From contig JADYXQ010000321.1 of NCBI GenBank assembly GCA_021772135.1, forward strand, positions 1 to 35,903: a stretch of DNA of 35,903 nucleotides. Reading direction: 5' to 3'. Positions 1 to 7,590 of the stretch are shown piece after piece (positions within the stretch are counted from its first letter, which is position 1; each line of letters starts with the position of its first letter). Below the pieces are notes generated by a model, which worked only from the letters and a program-made list of their open reading frames with translations, was not told the origin of the DNA and did not search any database. This DNA comes from Candidatus Obscuribacter sp. (GTDB lineage: Bacteria > Cyanobacteriota > Vampirovibrionia > Obscuribacterales > Obscuribacteraceae). A program made the position numbers and the translations under genes.

Positions 1-140
1 TCCTCTTTGTATGTGTTTTTGGTTCGCACCTAAACCATACCAGGCTAGTCCTGGAGGGGATCGCCACATATTTCAACTAAACTCGGGACAAGCCCCTTTT
101 AAGCATCGTTGCTCTTTGTATTAATGAGGCACGACGAAAC

Positions 141-169
141 TTGACTTTTTTATGCTCCGGAAATATATG
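141..169 (+). promoter_or_regulatory. Possible sigma70 promoter without a downstream gene
   Basis: TTGACT at 141-146 and TATATG at 164-169 are separated by exactly 17 nt. The -35 matches consensus at 5 of 6 positions and the -10 at 4 of 6. No coding region starts within 700 nt downstream, so if functional it would drive a non-coding transcript running through the palindrome at 307-330. Chance occurrence is possible. Confidence 0.3.
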
Positions 170-306
170 CGATCAGTTCAAAAGCTGTAGATAACCCAGC
201 AAGCAGTACTCGACAGACGGTCTATAGGCCCGGAAAAGCGCATCAACACTTGATTCAAACGGCAAGCGAATAGGCAGTTCAGCTTTCCCAGCCACGGATA
301 TACAGT

Positions 307-330
307 AGTGGTATCACTAGTGATACCACT
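307..330. repeat. Perfect 24-nt palindrome
   Basis: The half AGTGGTATCACT is followed directly by its exact reverse complement AGTGATACCACT, with the centre between 318 and 319. It is not followed by a T-run, so it does not look like a terminator. A dimeric or tetrameric DNA-binding protein site is the simplest reading. A ribbon-helix-helix gene lies about 570 nt downstream, and a partial GTAT-CT-ATAC match sits at 553-562. Confidence 0.7.
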
Positions 331-899
331 TAATCATAGCCAGACGCCATCTAGCTTACCTTGTGGACATAATGCGAATATCAGCAACATGCAAGACACT
401 AAGCCCTACCAAAACAACCAAGATAAGCTGCTGATGAGCTTAACCCAAACCCGCATGAATAGTCGTTCTCTCTAGAGATCAGTAAAATATCGCCTGACGC
501 CTAGCACATATTTTTTGCAATGCAATAGGTGTATATGTCCTCTAGATCCCTAGTATCTATACCGTTCCCAGGCAAATGCGCTTAGATCGTTACCGTGCTT
601 GCCATTGCGCCTTTCGTAAAATCCTTTTATCTCAACTTCTTCGAAATTGGGTATTTATGCCCCTTTTAGACCTTTACGATATCGACTTTCATGTGTAAAT
701 TGAATACATGTTGAAGGTGGTTGATAAATAAGAGTAAGCCACCCAAAAGCAGTTACCTATTGTTAAGACCGTAGACAAAAAAACGGATTGGACTGTAGGA
801 ACGAATTCTTCTCAAGTAGATTCTGCGCCAGAGTGTAGTTTCCTTGAGATGTACCTTCGCGCCCCAAAATGCACCCCCTTGTCACCAGAGGAATCGTAT

Positions 900-1136
900 A
901 TGCCCAAAAAGGTCCTGATTGCACTGCCTCCTGCCATGCTAGAGCAAGTCGATTTCATCGCTCAGTGCGAACACCGCACCAGAAGCGACCTGATTAGAGA
1001 AGCTCTGCGCCGGTATCTCGATAATTTCAGAAGGCAACAAGGTGGGGCTCACCTCTCAGTCAGCACGATGGAAGTTTCGGAAAATAGCTACTCCACAATC
1101 GGAGCCGCAACCACTCCCTCATCTTCTTCAACATAA
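900..1136 (+). CDS. Ribbon-helix-helix (CopG/RHH_1) DNA-binding protein
   Basis: A 78-residue protein. Residues 3-42 fit the RHH_1 fold: a beta strand (KKVLIALPP), helix A (AMLEQVDFIAQCEH) and the RTRSDLIREALRRYL helix B that follows the conserved turn. Proteins of this family dimerise and bind palindromic operators, as antitoxins or metabolic and plasmid repressors. The remaining 35 residues are Ser/Thr-rich and probably disordered. I chose ATG 900 because AGAGGA lies just upstream and the RHH strand begins there. An upstream in-frame ATG at 849 would add 17 residues unrelated to the fold. No toxin gene is adjacent, so it looks like a stand-alone regulator. A rho-independent terminator follows, so it is monocistronic. 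The target is unknown. Confidence 0.85.
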   Translation: MPKKVLIALPPAMLEQVDFIAQCEHRTRSDLIREALRRYLDNFRRQQGGAHLSVSTMEVSENSYSTIGAATTPSSSST

Positions 1137-1161
1137 GATCAGGCAAATAACCAAATACAAG

Positions 1162-1194
1162 GCCGCTCCTACTTCGCAGGGGCGGTTTCTTTTT
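1162..1194 (+). terminator. Rho-independent terminator after the RHH gene
   Basis: Stem arms GCCGCTCCT (1162-1170) and AGGGGCGGT (1178-1186) pair over nine positions, allowing G-T wobble. The 7-nt loop is ACTTCGC and a T-rich tract runs to 1194. It starts 26 nt after the RHH stop codon and separates that gene from the next one. Confidence 0.85.
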
Positions 1195-1255
1195 GCATTT
1201 AAGGGGCTACACTAAAGAGCATTAACGAAAATAGGCTGCGCCAAACAACAAAACT

Positions 1256-1750
1256 ATGCTGCACAATCTTGACGAAGAAGAACGAATTAAAGGCATCCTC
1301 ACTGTCTTAGACCACAACTTTAAAGTCGTGATTAAGATCAACGAGGTGATTTCGCGCCTGACCGAGAAGCGCGTCACTTTAGAAGAAAAAATGATCCGCA
1401 TTTATTTTCACAAGCTAGCTGCCAATCTGGTTAGATGTGGCGCATCGTTCCATGAGCTTCTGGCTGAGGCTTACGGCGACAATACAACCAGGAACGAACA
1501 GAAGACTAAAATGATAGTGGAGCGTGCAGCCGGTCTGCTTTCACGCGCAGCTGCGCTAGAAGAGCTCCTAGCGGCCTCTGAATCAATAATCGACGACCTG
1601 ATTAAAATTCTTCGTTACGACTTGAATTTTCTCGAGCAATACTATGAGTATGGTTTTTATAACAAGTTGACAAATGAGAGCGATTTGTTTGGCCGTTCTG
1701 AACAGCTGCTAGAAAGTATCGATAAGAATAGTTCGACCGGTATCGCCTAG
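1256..1750 (+). CDS. Hypothetical helical protein, 164 aa
   Basis: I do not recognise this protein. It is predicted to be almost entirely alpha-helical, rich in Leu, Glu, Lys and Ile, with no signal peptide, membrane segment or Cys cluster. Residues 1-60 and 80-145 have heptad-like hydrophobic spacing that could form a helical bundle or short coiled coils. A Tyr-rich stretch (EQYYEYGFY) lies near residue 140. The amino-acid composition and open length support a real gene, but the ATG at 1256 lacks a clear Shine-Dalgarno (upstream is A/C-rich) and the next in-frame Met is at residue 46. It follows the RHH terminator, so it needs its own promoter. Function unknown, probably cytoplasmic. Confidence 0.65.
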   Translation: MLHNLDEEERIKGILTVLDHNFKVVIKINEVISRLTEKRVTLEEKMIRIYFHKLAANLVRCGASFHELLAEAYGDNTTRNEQKTKMIVERAAGLLSRAAALEELLAASESIIDDLIKILRYDLNFLEQYYEYGFYNKLTNESDLFGRSEQLLESIDKNSSTGIA

Positions 1751-1833
1751 GCTTCGCACTCAAGCAGGTGAACGCCGGCCCCGCCTATGCTCAACCGCGG
1801 AAAAGGCGAAAAAACTTGTCCAAACCTGTCCAC

Positions 1834-2421
1834 TCAGCCGGCGTATGCACCAGATTTGCGTAATGCTTTTTCTGCCTTTTGGCGCACTTGTGGATCTTGA
1901 TCGTCACGCAAGGCATTTTTCAAGCTCTCGACAATTGGCTCCAGGTGTAGATCGCGAGCGGCATTCTTGGCAGCATCTTTAGAATTACTATTTTCCTTGA
2001 ACTTTGCCAACATCTTACCCAGGGCTTTAGCGGCCTCGCGGCGTACAAGCGGATACTGATCTTCCAGTAATTCGGAAACGGCCGTAGCTATGGCCGGGCC
2101 CGGATGTTGGTAGCGCTCCAGAGTAATGGTCGCTTCCATGCGCACCCATTCATCACTATTGCCGAGCAAGGCAAGAATGGAATTGATATAGGGTTTGATG
2201 GCGCCTGGTTTTTCTTGAAACCAGCGCAATGCCACCAAGCGCACGTAGACATTTTCATGCACCAGGGCATCGGCAAAAAGTCTGCTACTGGATTTTAATA
2301 ATTCTTCAGTCAGCCCAATGCGAAACGAACGAGGTTCAAAGCCGGGATAGTCTTGTTGGATGATCAAATTGGTGACAAATTCCACGAGGGAATCTAAATC
2401 GCTGGAAGAAGAAGTGTTCAT
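1834..2421 (-). CDS. HEAT-repeat protein
   Basis: A 195-residue soluble protein. From about residue 50 it contains tandem HEAT-like helical pairs with the usual Asp/Val/Arg signature: ENVYVRLVALRWF, DEWVRMEATITLE, YPLVRREAAKALGK and DPQVRQKAEKALRK. Such repeats form a curved solenoid that binds proteins or lyase-type cofactor enzymes. The sequence alone does not name a partner. The N-terminal 50 residues are a different, acidic helical segment. ATG 2421 is preferred. A TTG two codons upstream (2427) is also in frame, and neither has a strong Shine-Dalgarno. It lies 66 nt downstream of the secreted protein at 2488-3984 on the same strand, so the two may be cotranscribed. Confidence 0.75.
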   Translation of the reverse strand: MNTSSSSDLDSLVEFVTNLIIQQDYPGFEPRSFRIGLTEELLKSSSRLFADALVHENVYVRLVALRWFQEKPGAIKPYINSILALLGNSDEWVRMEATITLERYQHPGPAIATAVSELLEDQYPLVRREAAKALGKMLAKFKENSNSKDAAKNAARDLHLEPIVESLKNALRDDQDPQVRQKAEKALRKSGAYAG

Positions 2422-2487
2422 TTTCAATAAACCGATTTACTAGCTAAAGATTGCCAACGAAGCGCAGAAATCTGTCTGAACTATTTG

Positions 2488-3984
2488 TTACTGGCCAAAC
2501 AAACCCTGGAAGGGGTTGAATCCCGGAGGCAACTGGGGAGATTGACCGCCACCACCAAAAGGATTTTGTCCTGGTGAAAGGCCGGGGAAACCTTGTCCGG
2601 CTCCAGATTGGCCTGGCTGCATCATCTGCATCATACCAGAGTAAGGATTAGTGTTCGCCACCTGCCCTTTAGTGACGTAGCCGTACATAATGATTTTTTG
2701 CTGAAACTTGCGGTCACCGCCGAACACAACTTGCGCTGCCTGTACATACATTTGCTGCGAGTTGACTTTAGTGAAACGTAAAACTGATTCTTCATAACGC
2801 TTTCTTGGCTGGCCTGTTGAGCGCATAATTTCATTACACTCGGCAACTATCTGTTGTTCAAGTACATTTGGTGCCAATTCCCGCACCTGGTTTTTTAAAG
2901 TACGTTGCACAAATTCGTTGCCGGACAAACCTTTAGCAAATTGACTTGACTGGATATCGCCGAATGAAAAAATCACTGACACCGGCATGCTTTTCGCCAT
3001 CTGCTGCATCATGGCTCCCATGGGACCCATGTTGGCAAAACTCTGACCGCCAAGCATCTGAGCCATTTGTTTGTCGGCACCGATTTCTCCGCCGGGCACC
3101 TGGAACATAACTTTCGCCGGAGCCAGAACAATTCCACCTTTGACGTCCTGAGCGAACATAAAGTTGGTTGAACCTTTAGCCCCGTTCTTGAAAATCTTCA
3201 GGACTTTGGATGATTCTTCAGGATCGATTTTGTAGCAAATTGGATCCTGCTCCACTCTCCAGACAGTTAAATCGCCACCCCAGTTGCCGCGATAATCTTG
3301 AGGAAAACTTTTGGCCAGAGTGCCTGAAAACATAGTGGTTTGGCTGGCACCGGACTGCAGAGATTTGTTTTTCTGCATTGAAAGATCGAGCTGGGGAGTC
3401 ATCGCTTTCAAAATTACAGGGAAGCTCGCGCCATTGCTGGCGGTAATCTGCTCAATTCGCCCGTAGAGTTTCGTCGTGGTCGCCTGCGCTTGAATTTTTG
3501 CCGGAGCGGCAACTTTACTGACGCTGCCCACTGCAGTGGGAGTACTAGTACTTTTGGCGGCGCCTTTAATAACGGGGCTGACCGAAAGCGGCTCATCACT
3601 GGTCGGACTTTCTGCTGCTGCTGAGGGCGGAGGCGTCGCTGACCCTGCTGCAGTGGAAGTTGTGCCGGATTTTGACGGAGCCGAGCTCGAAGCGCCAGTA
3701 CCATTAGATGCACCGCTAGTAGTATTGACAGTAGTATTAGTATTAGTAGTACTACTAGCAGTAGCGGTGGAAGCGGCTGTGTCACTGGCAGTTGTAGTAC
3801 CGGCTGCTGATGAAGAATTGGCAGCTCCGGAGGACGCGGGATCAACACCCGTGACCTCAGCCGGTAAACCTGTCTGATTCGAATCGCCATCAGCTGCCAG
3901 CACCGGCAGCGCAAAAGTGACCGGCGCTATGGAAAGGACAAGGCTAAGTGACAATGCTGCCGTGCGCTGCGAAAACTTTTTCAT
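2488..3984 (-). CDS. Secreted low-complexity protein of unknown function
   Basis: A 498-residue exported protein. Residues 1-30 are a typical Sec signal peptide (MKK, a hydrophobic core, then PVLA|AD). Residues about 32-165 are a Ser/Thr/Ala/Pro/Asn linker with near-repeats of Thr, Ser and Asn. About 170-435 is a more normal globular region. From about 440 to the end is a Pro/Gly/Gln/Met-rich tail. A Met/Gly/Gln-rich patch near residues 305-330 interrupts the globular region. I recognise no domain. ATG 3984 follows GGTGGGGA at good spacing. The linker DNA (about 3715-3790) is trinucleotide-repeat-like and could vary in length. The protein probably sits in the envelope or outside the cell, with the linker spanning wall or surface. 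Confidence 0.75.
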   Translation of the reverse strand: MKKFSQRTAALSLSLVLSIAPVTFALPVLAADGDSNQTGLPAEVTGVDPASSGAANSSSAAGTTTASDTAASTATASSTTNTNTTVNTTSGASNGTGASSSAPSKSGTTSTAAGSATPPPSAAAESPTSDEPLSVSPVIKGAAKSTSTPTAVGSVSKVAAPAKIQAQATTTKLYGRIEQITASNGASFPVILKAMTPQLDLSMQKNKSLQSGASQTTMFSGTLAKSFPQDYRGNWGGDLTVWRVEQDPICYKIDPEESSKVLKIFKNGAKGSTNFMFAQDVKGGIVLAPAKVMFQVPGGEIGADKQMAQMLGGQSFANMGPMGAMMQQMAKSMPVSVIFSFGDIQSSQFAKGLSGNEFVQRTLKNQVRELAPNVLEQQIVAECNEIMRSTGQPRKRYEESVLRFTKVNSQQMYVQAAQVVFGGDRKFQQKIIMYGYVTKGQVANTNPYSGMMQMMQPGQSGAGQGFPGLSPGQNPFGGGGQSPQLPPGFNPFQGLFGQ

Positions 3985-4054
3985 AAATCCCCACCTGTGA
4001 CACCAGCAATGTGCCCAATGCCCACAGATTTAACTCATGGCGGAGTCTTGTAAA

Positions 4055-5029
4055 TTAAGCGCGGGCCGGAACGCTGGCACCAAGAATGCTATCTACTTTG
4101 TCCAGGGTGTCTGCGCTAAGTTTAACCCCGGCCGCTTTGATGTTCTCGTCGATCTGAGACACCTTAGTAGCTCCGATAATCACGCTGGCGACATTTGGAT
4201 GACGCAAGCACCACGCCAGAGCGAATTGAGACATGGTCAATCCTGATTCAGAAGCCAGTGCTCCCAGGCGTTGCACTTTTTCAAGTGTTTCGTTGGCCAT
4301 CAAATTACGGCCCATCATAAATACGTTAACTTTGCTGTCTGCTGCTCTTGAATCCGCCGGCAACGGCTTTTCAGGCAAATATTTTCCGGTCAGCACGCCT
4401 TGAGCCAGAGGAGAGAAGACAACCTGTCCGACTCCGGTACGTTCGCACGCTGGAATCACAGATGACTCGATATTGCGCGTCAACATGTTGTAACAAGGCT
4501 GGTTGGAAATCGGCGGCACCGCGTTTAATTCTTTAGCCACGCGGTGGGCGTCTTCTATTTGTGACCCACTCCATTCGCTCACGCCCCAGTACAAAATCTT
4601 GCCCTGACGTGTGAGGTCGTCCATGGTTCGCACCAGTTCTTCCATCGGCACTTCGGGATCAAAACGGTGGCACTGATAAAGATCGATGTAATCAGTGCCC
4701 AATCTTTTAAGGCTGGCATGGCACTGGTCAAAGACATGCTTGCGTGAGAGCCCTTTGTCATTTGGACCTTCGCCCATGGGAAAAAAGACTTTAGTAGCCA
4801 GAACAATGGCATCGCGCTTAATTGTTTTGGTTGCCTTGCCCACGACTGTTTCAGAAGCACCATGCGCATAAACATTAGCGTTGTCAAAGAAATTAACGCC
4901 CTGCTCAAATGCATGTTGCACTTGTTTAATGGAGTTCTTCTCATCAACGGAACCGCCGTGAGTAAGCCAGCTACCCAGCGATACTTCACTGACTTTTACG
5001 CCCCATTTCCCAATTCTGCGATATTGCAT
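4055..5029 (-). CDS. Aldo/keto reductase
   Basis: A 324-residue NADPH-dependent oxidoreductase of the AKR superfamily, closest by eye to the Kv-beta/YghZ-like group. The catalytic tetrad is complete: Asp49 and Tyr54 (FFDNANVY), Lys80 (ATKVF) and His121 (YQCHRFD). The length and the C-terminal segment (MSQFALAWCLRHPNVASVIIGA) match the family TIM barrel with its cofactor-binding end. It begins 5 nt after the stop of the MFS transporter and is clearly in the same operon. The Shine-Dalgarno is weak, consistent with translational coupling. The substrate is not visible. Neighbouring transport of a small organic compound followed by carbonyl reduction is plausible but only inferred. Confidence 0.92.
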   Translation of the reverse strand: MQYRRIGKWGVKVSEVSLGSWLTHGGSVDEKNSIKQVQHAFEQGVNFFDNANVYAHGASETVVGKATKTIKRDAIVLATKVFFPMGEGPNDKGLSRKHVFDQCHASLKRLGTDYIDLYQCHRFDPEVPMEELVRTMDDLTRQGKILYWGVSEWSGSQIEDAHRVAKELNAVPPISNQPCYNMLTRNIESSVIPACERTGVGQVVFSPLAQGVLTGKYLPEKPLPADSRAADSKVNVFMMGRNLMANETLEKVQRLGALASESGLTMSQFALAWCLRHPNVASVIIGATKVSQIDENIKAAGVKLSADTLDKVDSILGASVPARA

Positions 5030-5034
5030 ATTCG

Positions 5035-6306
5035 TTATTTATCTTCAAGCGGCAACAAGAGGATCGTGATCATACCAGGGATGGAAACGACAAAGCTGAG
5101 CAAAAAGAAATGAGGATAACCCAGCTGCTCTTGCAGCTTGCCGCTGTAGATGCCGGGTATCATCACTCCTGCCGCCATCAAGGCAGTGGCAATAGCGTAG
5201 TGACCAGACTTATATTTTGGATTAACTGTTCGCAGTAAAAAGACTGTGTAGGCCGCGGTGCCAAGTCCGTAAGCGAATTGTTCAATTGCGTTACAGACTG
5301 AAACCAACAAAACGTTCGGAGCCGAGATGGCCATGTAGTAGTACAACAAAATCGCGGCATTCTGAAATATTGCAGTAGGCATCAGCGATTTTTTCAATCC
5401 AAACTTGCTGACAACAAAACCACCTACGATACCGCCCAATAAAAGGAAGCCTACGCCAACTCCTCCATATATAAGACCGACAGTTTCGGTAGAAATGCCA
5501 AGACCACCGACCTTTGGTGCATCAAGTAAAAATGGCGCAGACATCTTGAGCATAAAAGCATCGCCCAGCCTGAAAATCAAAATGTAGAGGACAATAGGAA
5601 CAATCGCCTTTTGCGTAAAGAAAGTGCGGAAGACTGTGAGAAATTGATTGACATCAAGCTTGGCTTTCTCTTCCGGTGGAGCCTCGACGGCGCCCTCTAT
5701 AGTTTCGCTTTTTTGCGACTTTGGCAAAATGAAGAAATGGCACACCGCCAGTATGGCAAAAATTATGGCACAGAGGGTGAACACTGCTGCCCATCCGCCC
5801 TTTACTCCGAATGATGGATTATGAGCTAACCATCCAGCCATCATTACTAGACCGCCTTGACCAAAAAGCAGGGCAGTTTTGTAGAAAGTATTTCGAACGC
5901 CAACAAAATATGACTGCTGTTTCTTGTTTAAGACTTCGAGATAGTAGCCATCGCAAGAAACATCTTGAGTGGCTGATACCACAGCCATTATCGAGAAAAC
6001 GATGATGCTAAAAAGTGCTACATCTGACGCGCTCAGACTGAGAGCCAGCGCGACAGAAGTCAACGCCAGAATTACTTGAGTGCAGACAATCCATATTCTC
6101 TTTTTACCAACAAGGTCGACTAAGGGCGCCCACATAAATTTGGCTACCCAGGCCAAATAGAAGTAGCTTGTCACTTTGCCGACAAAATCGTTGGACTCGC
6201 CCAAATTCTTATAAAATATCACTGAGACAAGAACGACAAGTGTGTATGGCAGGCCAGAAGCGAAATACAAAGTTGGAATAAAAATTGCCGGCTGTTGTGA
6301 TTTCAC
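5035..6306 (-). CDS. MFS transporter, AmpG-like (PAT family)
   Basis: A 423-residue integral membrane protein with about 12 hydrophobic segments and a central cytoplasmic loop near residues 195-225 (Lys/Glu-rich). The N-terminal IPTLYFASGLPYTLV and the SATQDVSCDGYYLEVL segment after TM4 resemble the AmpG/acetyl-CoA-transporter branch of the major facilitator superfamily, whose members import muropeptides or related solutes. The start is GTG 6306. GGTGAGG lies very close upstream and no ATG precedes in frame. It is the first gene of an operon with the aldo/keto reductase. There is no beta-lactamase or muropeptide-recycling gene nearby, so the AmpG label is structural only. Confidence 0.8.
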   Translation of the reverse strand: MKSQQPAIFIPTLYFASGLPYTLVVLVSVIFYKNLGESNDFVGKVTSYFYLAWVAKFMWAPLVDLVGKKRIWIVCTQVILALTSVALALSLSASDVALFSIIVFSIMAVVSATQDVSCDGYYLEVLNKKQQSYFVGVRNTFYKTALLFGQGGLVMMAGWLAHNPSFGVKGGWAAVFTLCAIIFAILAVCHFFILPKSQKSETIEGAVEAPPEEKAKLDVNQFLTVFRTFFTQKAIVPIVLYILIFRLGDAFMLKMSAPFLLDAPKVGGLGISTETVGLIYGGVGVGFLLLGGIVGGFVVSKFGLKKSLMPTAIFQNAAILLYYYMAISAPNVLLVSVCNAIEQFAYGLGTAAYTVFLLRTVNPKYKSGHYAIATALMAAGVMIPGIYSGKLQEQLGYPHFFLLSFVVSIPGMITILLLPLEDK

Positions 6307-6618
6307 ATCCTCACCATCTATCTAGAAGCGCAATTATTGTAGCGTCCTGGTCAATGGAAGGCGTGAGCTGAAAGTGGAAATCGTGCAGCAATCAGCAGAG
6401 GCTTTTGCGTGAAAGCCCGTAAAGCATTACTGACACACCGTTTGCGGATAGACAGAAATAAAGCACTCTCTGCCTGGCTATCTGGGAGGCTATGTCACGC
6501 CGATATCACTCAGACATTTTTTGTTCAATCAGTCCGCAAAATTTATCTGCAAAAATCCAAAACTGTTGAACTTTCGATTGAATTTCGCCGTTAACGCATA
6601 AGCGTGGAGGAAGCGCTT
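6307..6618. other. Divergent intergenic region, about 310 nt
   Basis: This separates the minus-strand MFS gene from the plus-strand zinc-ribbon gene. Besides the hairpin at 6596-6622 I see only two CYGCAAAA-type direct repeats near 6535-6555 and no strong promoter. A 61-codon frame at 6409-6594 has no Shine-Dalgarno and unnatural composition, so I do not call it. Confidence 0.4.
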
Positions 6619-6622
6619 ATGC
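6596..6622 (+). promoter_or_regulatory. Hairpin presenting the ribosome binding site of the zinc-ribbon gene
   Basis: GCATAAGCG (6596-6604) and CGCTTATGC (6614-6622) are perfect inverted 9-nt arms. The 9-nt loop TGGAGGAAG contains the Shine-Dalgarno GGAGGA, and the ATG start (6619-6621) lies inside the 3' arm. In RNA this would expose the ribosome-binding sequence in the loop but bury the start codon. That geometry suggests translational control or a protein-binding operator. The pairing is seen directly and the function is inferred. Confidence 0.6.
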
Positions 6623-6990
6623 AAGGAAACAAACAAAAACCGAAGGTGGTCTCAAAGATTTTGAAGCTTTGGCGTTCCTTTCGCCGCCGCGTCAAAACAG
6701 ACTGTCATGCAGCTGACCTTATCTTTAGAGCATTAATTGCTGCCGATTTGCTCTCCTGTCCCTGTGGCTCATGTCACTTTAATCGCGAGAGCGGTGACCG
6801 CTCCTGCTTCTGCACTGAGTGCGGACTGCAAATATGGTTTACCGGTAATCTGTTTTTTAGAAGGGCAAAACTATTGCGCATATCATATGCTGCAGCGTGG
6901 GAACTCTTGCACAAAGTAAGGCTGGTGCTGGCCATTGGAGGCCGAAGAACAGTCGAAGAGCGAGCAGCCAATTTTTCAAGCGCAGGATGA
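6619..6990 (+). CDS. Transposase-like zinc-ribbon/HTH protein (N-terminal part)
   Basis: A 123-residue basic protein. After an Arg/Lys-rich N-terminus it has a zinc ribbon with CPCGSC near residue 48 and CFCTEC near residue 63, followed by WFTGNLFFRRAKL. This matches the layout of IS1595/ISXO2-type transposase N-termini, where the second CxxC is followed by a T-x-GT-x-F motif. The following SYAAAWELLHKVRLVL resembles the TAWxxLHRIR helix of the same transposases, but the roughly 30 residues normally between them are missing. ATG 6619 has GGAGGA upstream. The frame ends in unnatural sequence (EERAANFSSAG), while the +1 frame takes over from about 6920. It is either a frameshifted relic, a two-frame gene or a domesticated fragment. 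There is no DDE catalytic domain. Confidence 0.6.
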   Translation: MQGNKQKPKVVSKILKLWRSFRRRVKTDCHAADLIFRALIAADLLSCPCGSCHFNRESGDRSCFCTECGLQIWFTGNLFFRRAKLLRISYAAAWELLHKVRLVLAIGGRRTVEERAANFSSAG

Positions 6991-7456
6991 AAGCAAACAA
7001 CAGGCCGAGGTTATAATCGAAGACCTTAGTGATACGGAGGCGGAGGTCTACAGCTGGTTGGATGACAAACCAGTTTCTATTGACACCTTAGTATCAAAAG
7101 GAAAATTGTCGATTGGGCAGATCATGGGGGCGTTGGGAATACTGGAATTAAACGGTTTAGCAACAGCTTTTGCCAATGGATATTATTCACGCAAACCGGT
7201 CATGCCTAAAAGAAGTCTCATAGCGAATCGCGCACCAGCGACCGTGATCAGGGGAATCATTGGCAGTATTAAACAATTTCATGGCGGAGTCAGTCGCAAA
7301 TTTATTCAACTTTATCTAGTGCCAATCTGGTGCGCGATTGAAAAAAAGCGCTGGGGAAATAATGCAGTATTATTCGCCTGCCTGAAACATCCACCAATTA
7401 AGCGTGCTGACATTCTTGCCTACGCCTCCCCAGCTAATTTAAAACTGGGCTTCTAA
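6935..7456 (+). CDS. Winged-helix (DprA C-terminal-like) plus transposase-tail protein
   Basis: A 173-residue frame overlapping the zinc-ribbon frame by 56 nt, in the +1 frame. Residues 1-30 are an acidic linker. Residues about 30-88 (LSDTEAEVYSWL, then IDTLV, IGQIMGALGILELNGL and a GYYSR hairpin) closely fit the DprA/Smf C-terminal winged helix. Residues about 105-173 (HGGVSRKFIQLYL and a Trp/Arg-rich helix) resemble the C-terminal end of ISXO2-like DDE transposases (a GVSxKxLxxYLxEF pattern). There is no DDE triad. The only plausible start is TTG 6935 without a good Shine-Dalgarno, so it is more likely read by frameshift or reinitiation from the upstream frame, or it is a broken gene. I know of no established family with this domain order. 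Confidence 0.55.
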   Translation: MEAEEQSKSEQPIFQAQDESKQQAEVIIEDLSDTEAEVYSWLDDKPVSIDTLVSKGKLSIGQIMGALGILELNGLATAFANGYYSRKPVMPKRSLIANRAPATVIRGIIGSIKQFHGGVSRKFIQLYLVPIWCAIEKKRWGNNAVLFACLKHPPIKRADILAYASPANLKLGF

Positions 7457-7510
7457 GCTCCTGCAATTGCTACATTTCCATTAAGACAAGCATCAACTTA
7501 AAGGCCTTTT

Positions 7511-7526
7511 CGCCATTTACATGGCG
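7511..7526. repeat. Short inverted repeat downstream of the winged-helix frame
   Basis: CGCCAT and ATGGCG are separated by TTAC, giving a 6-bp hairpin. No T-run follows, so a terminator is doubtful. Confidence 0.35.
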
Positions 7527-7590
7527 TCGCAGCCTACATTTGACGCACACCGCCAAGTTTCCATTCTTATGGTAGTACAGCGGTAGGCGG

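Larger units (their letters stand above)
1..899. other. Long gene-free stretch
   Basis: I see no open frame with coding character on either strand. It holds a perfect 24-nt palindrome (307-330), a plausible sigma70-like promoter on the plus strand at 141-169 (TTGACT, 17-nt spacer, TATATG) and a weaker one at 700-728 (TTGAAT, 17-nt spacer, GATAAA) that could serve the ribbon-helix-helix gene at 900. The unusually long non-coding length in an otherwise dense window suggests a regulatory region, a small RNA or a decayed gene. I cannot tell which. Confidence 0.5.

Noticed and set aside
1770-1833. Possible terminator between the 164-aa protein and the convergent HEAT gene
   Set aside because: Only a 5-bp stem with an 18-nt loop before the A/T run. 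Not convincing on either strand.
3536-3877. Long plus-strand frame antisense to the secreted low-complexity protein
   Set aside because: A shadow of the repeat-rich Ser/Thr/Ala linker DNA, giving Val/Ala/Leu runs with no start signals.
6409-6594. A 61-codon plus-strand frame before the zinc-ribbon gene
   Set aside because: No ribosome-binding site, unnatural composition, and it ends just before the hairpin of the next gene.
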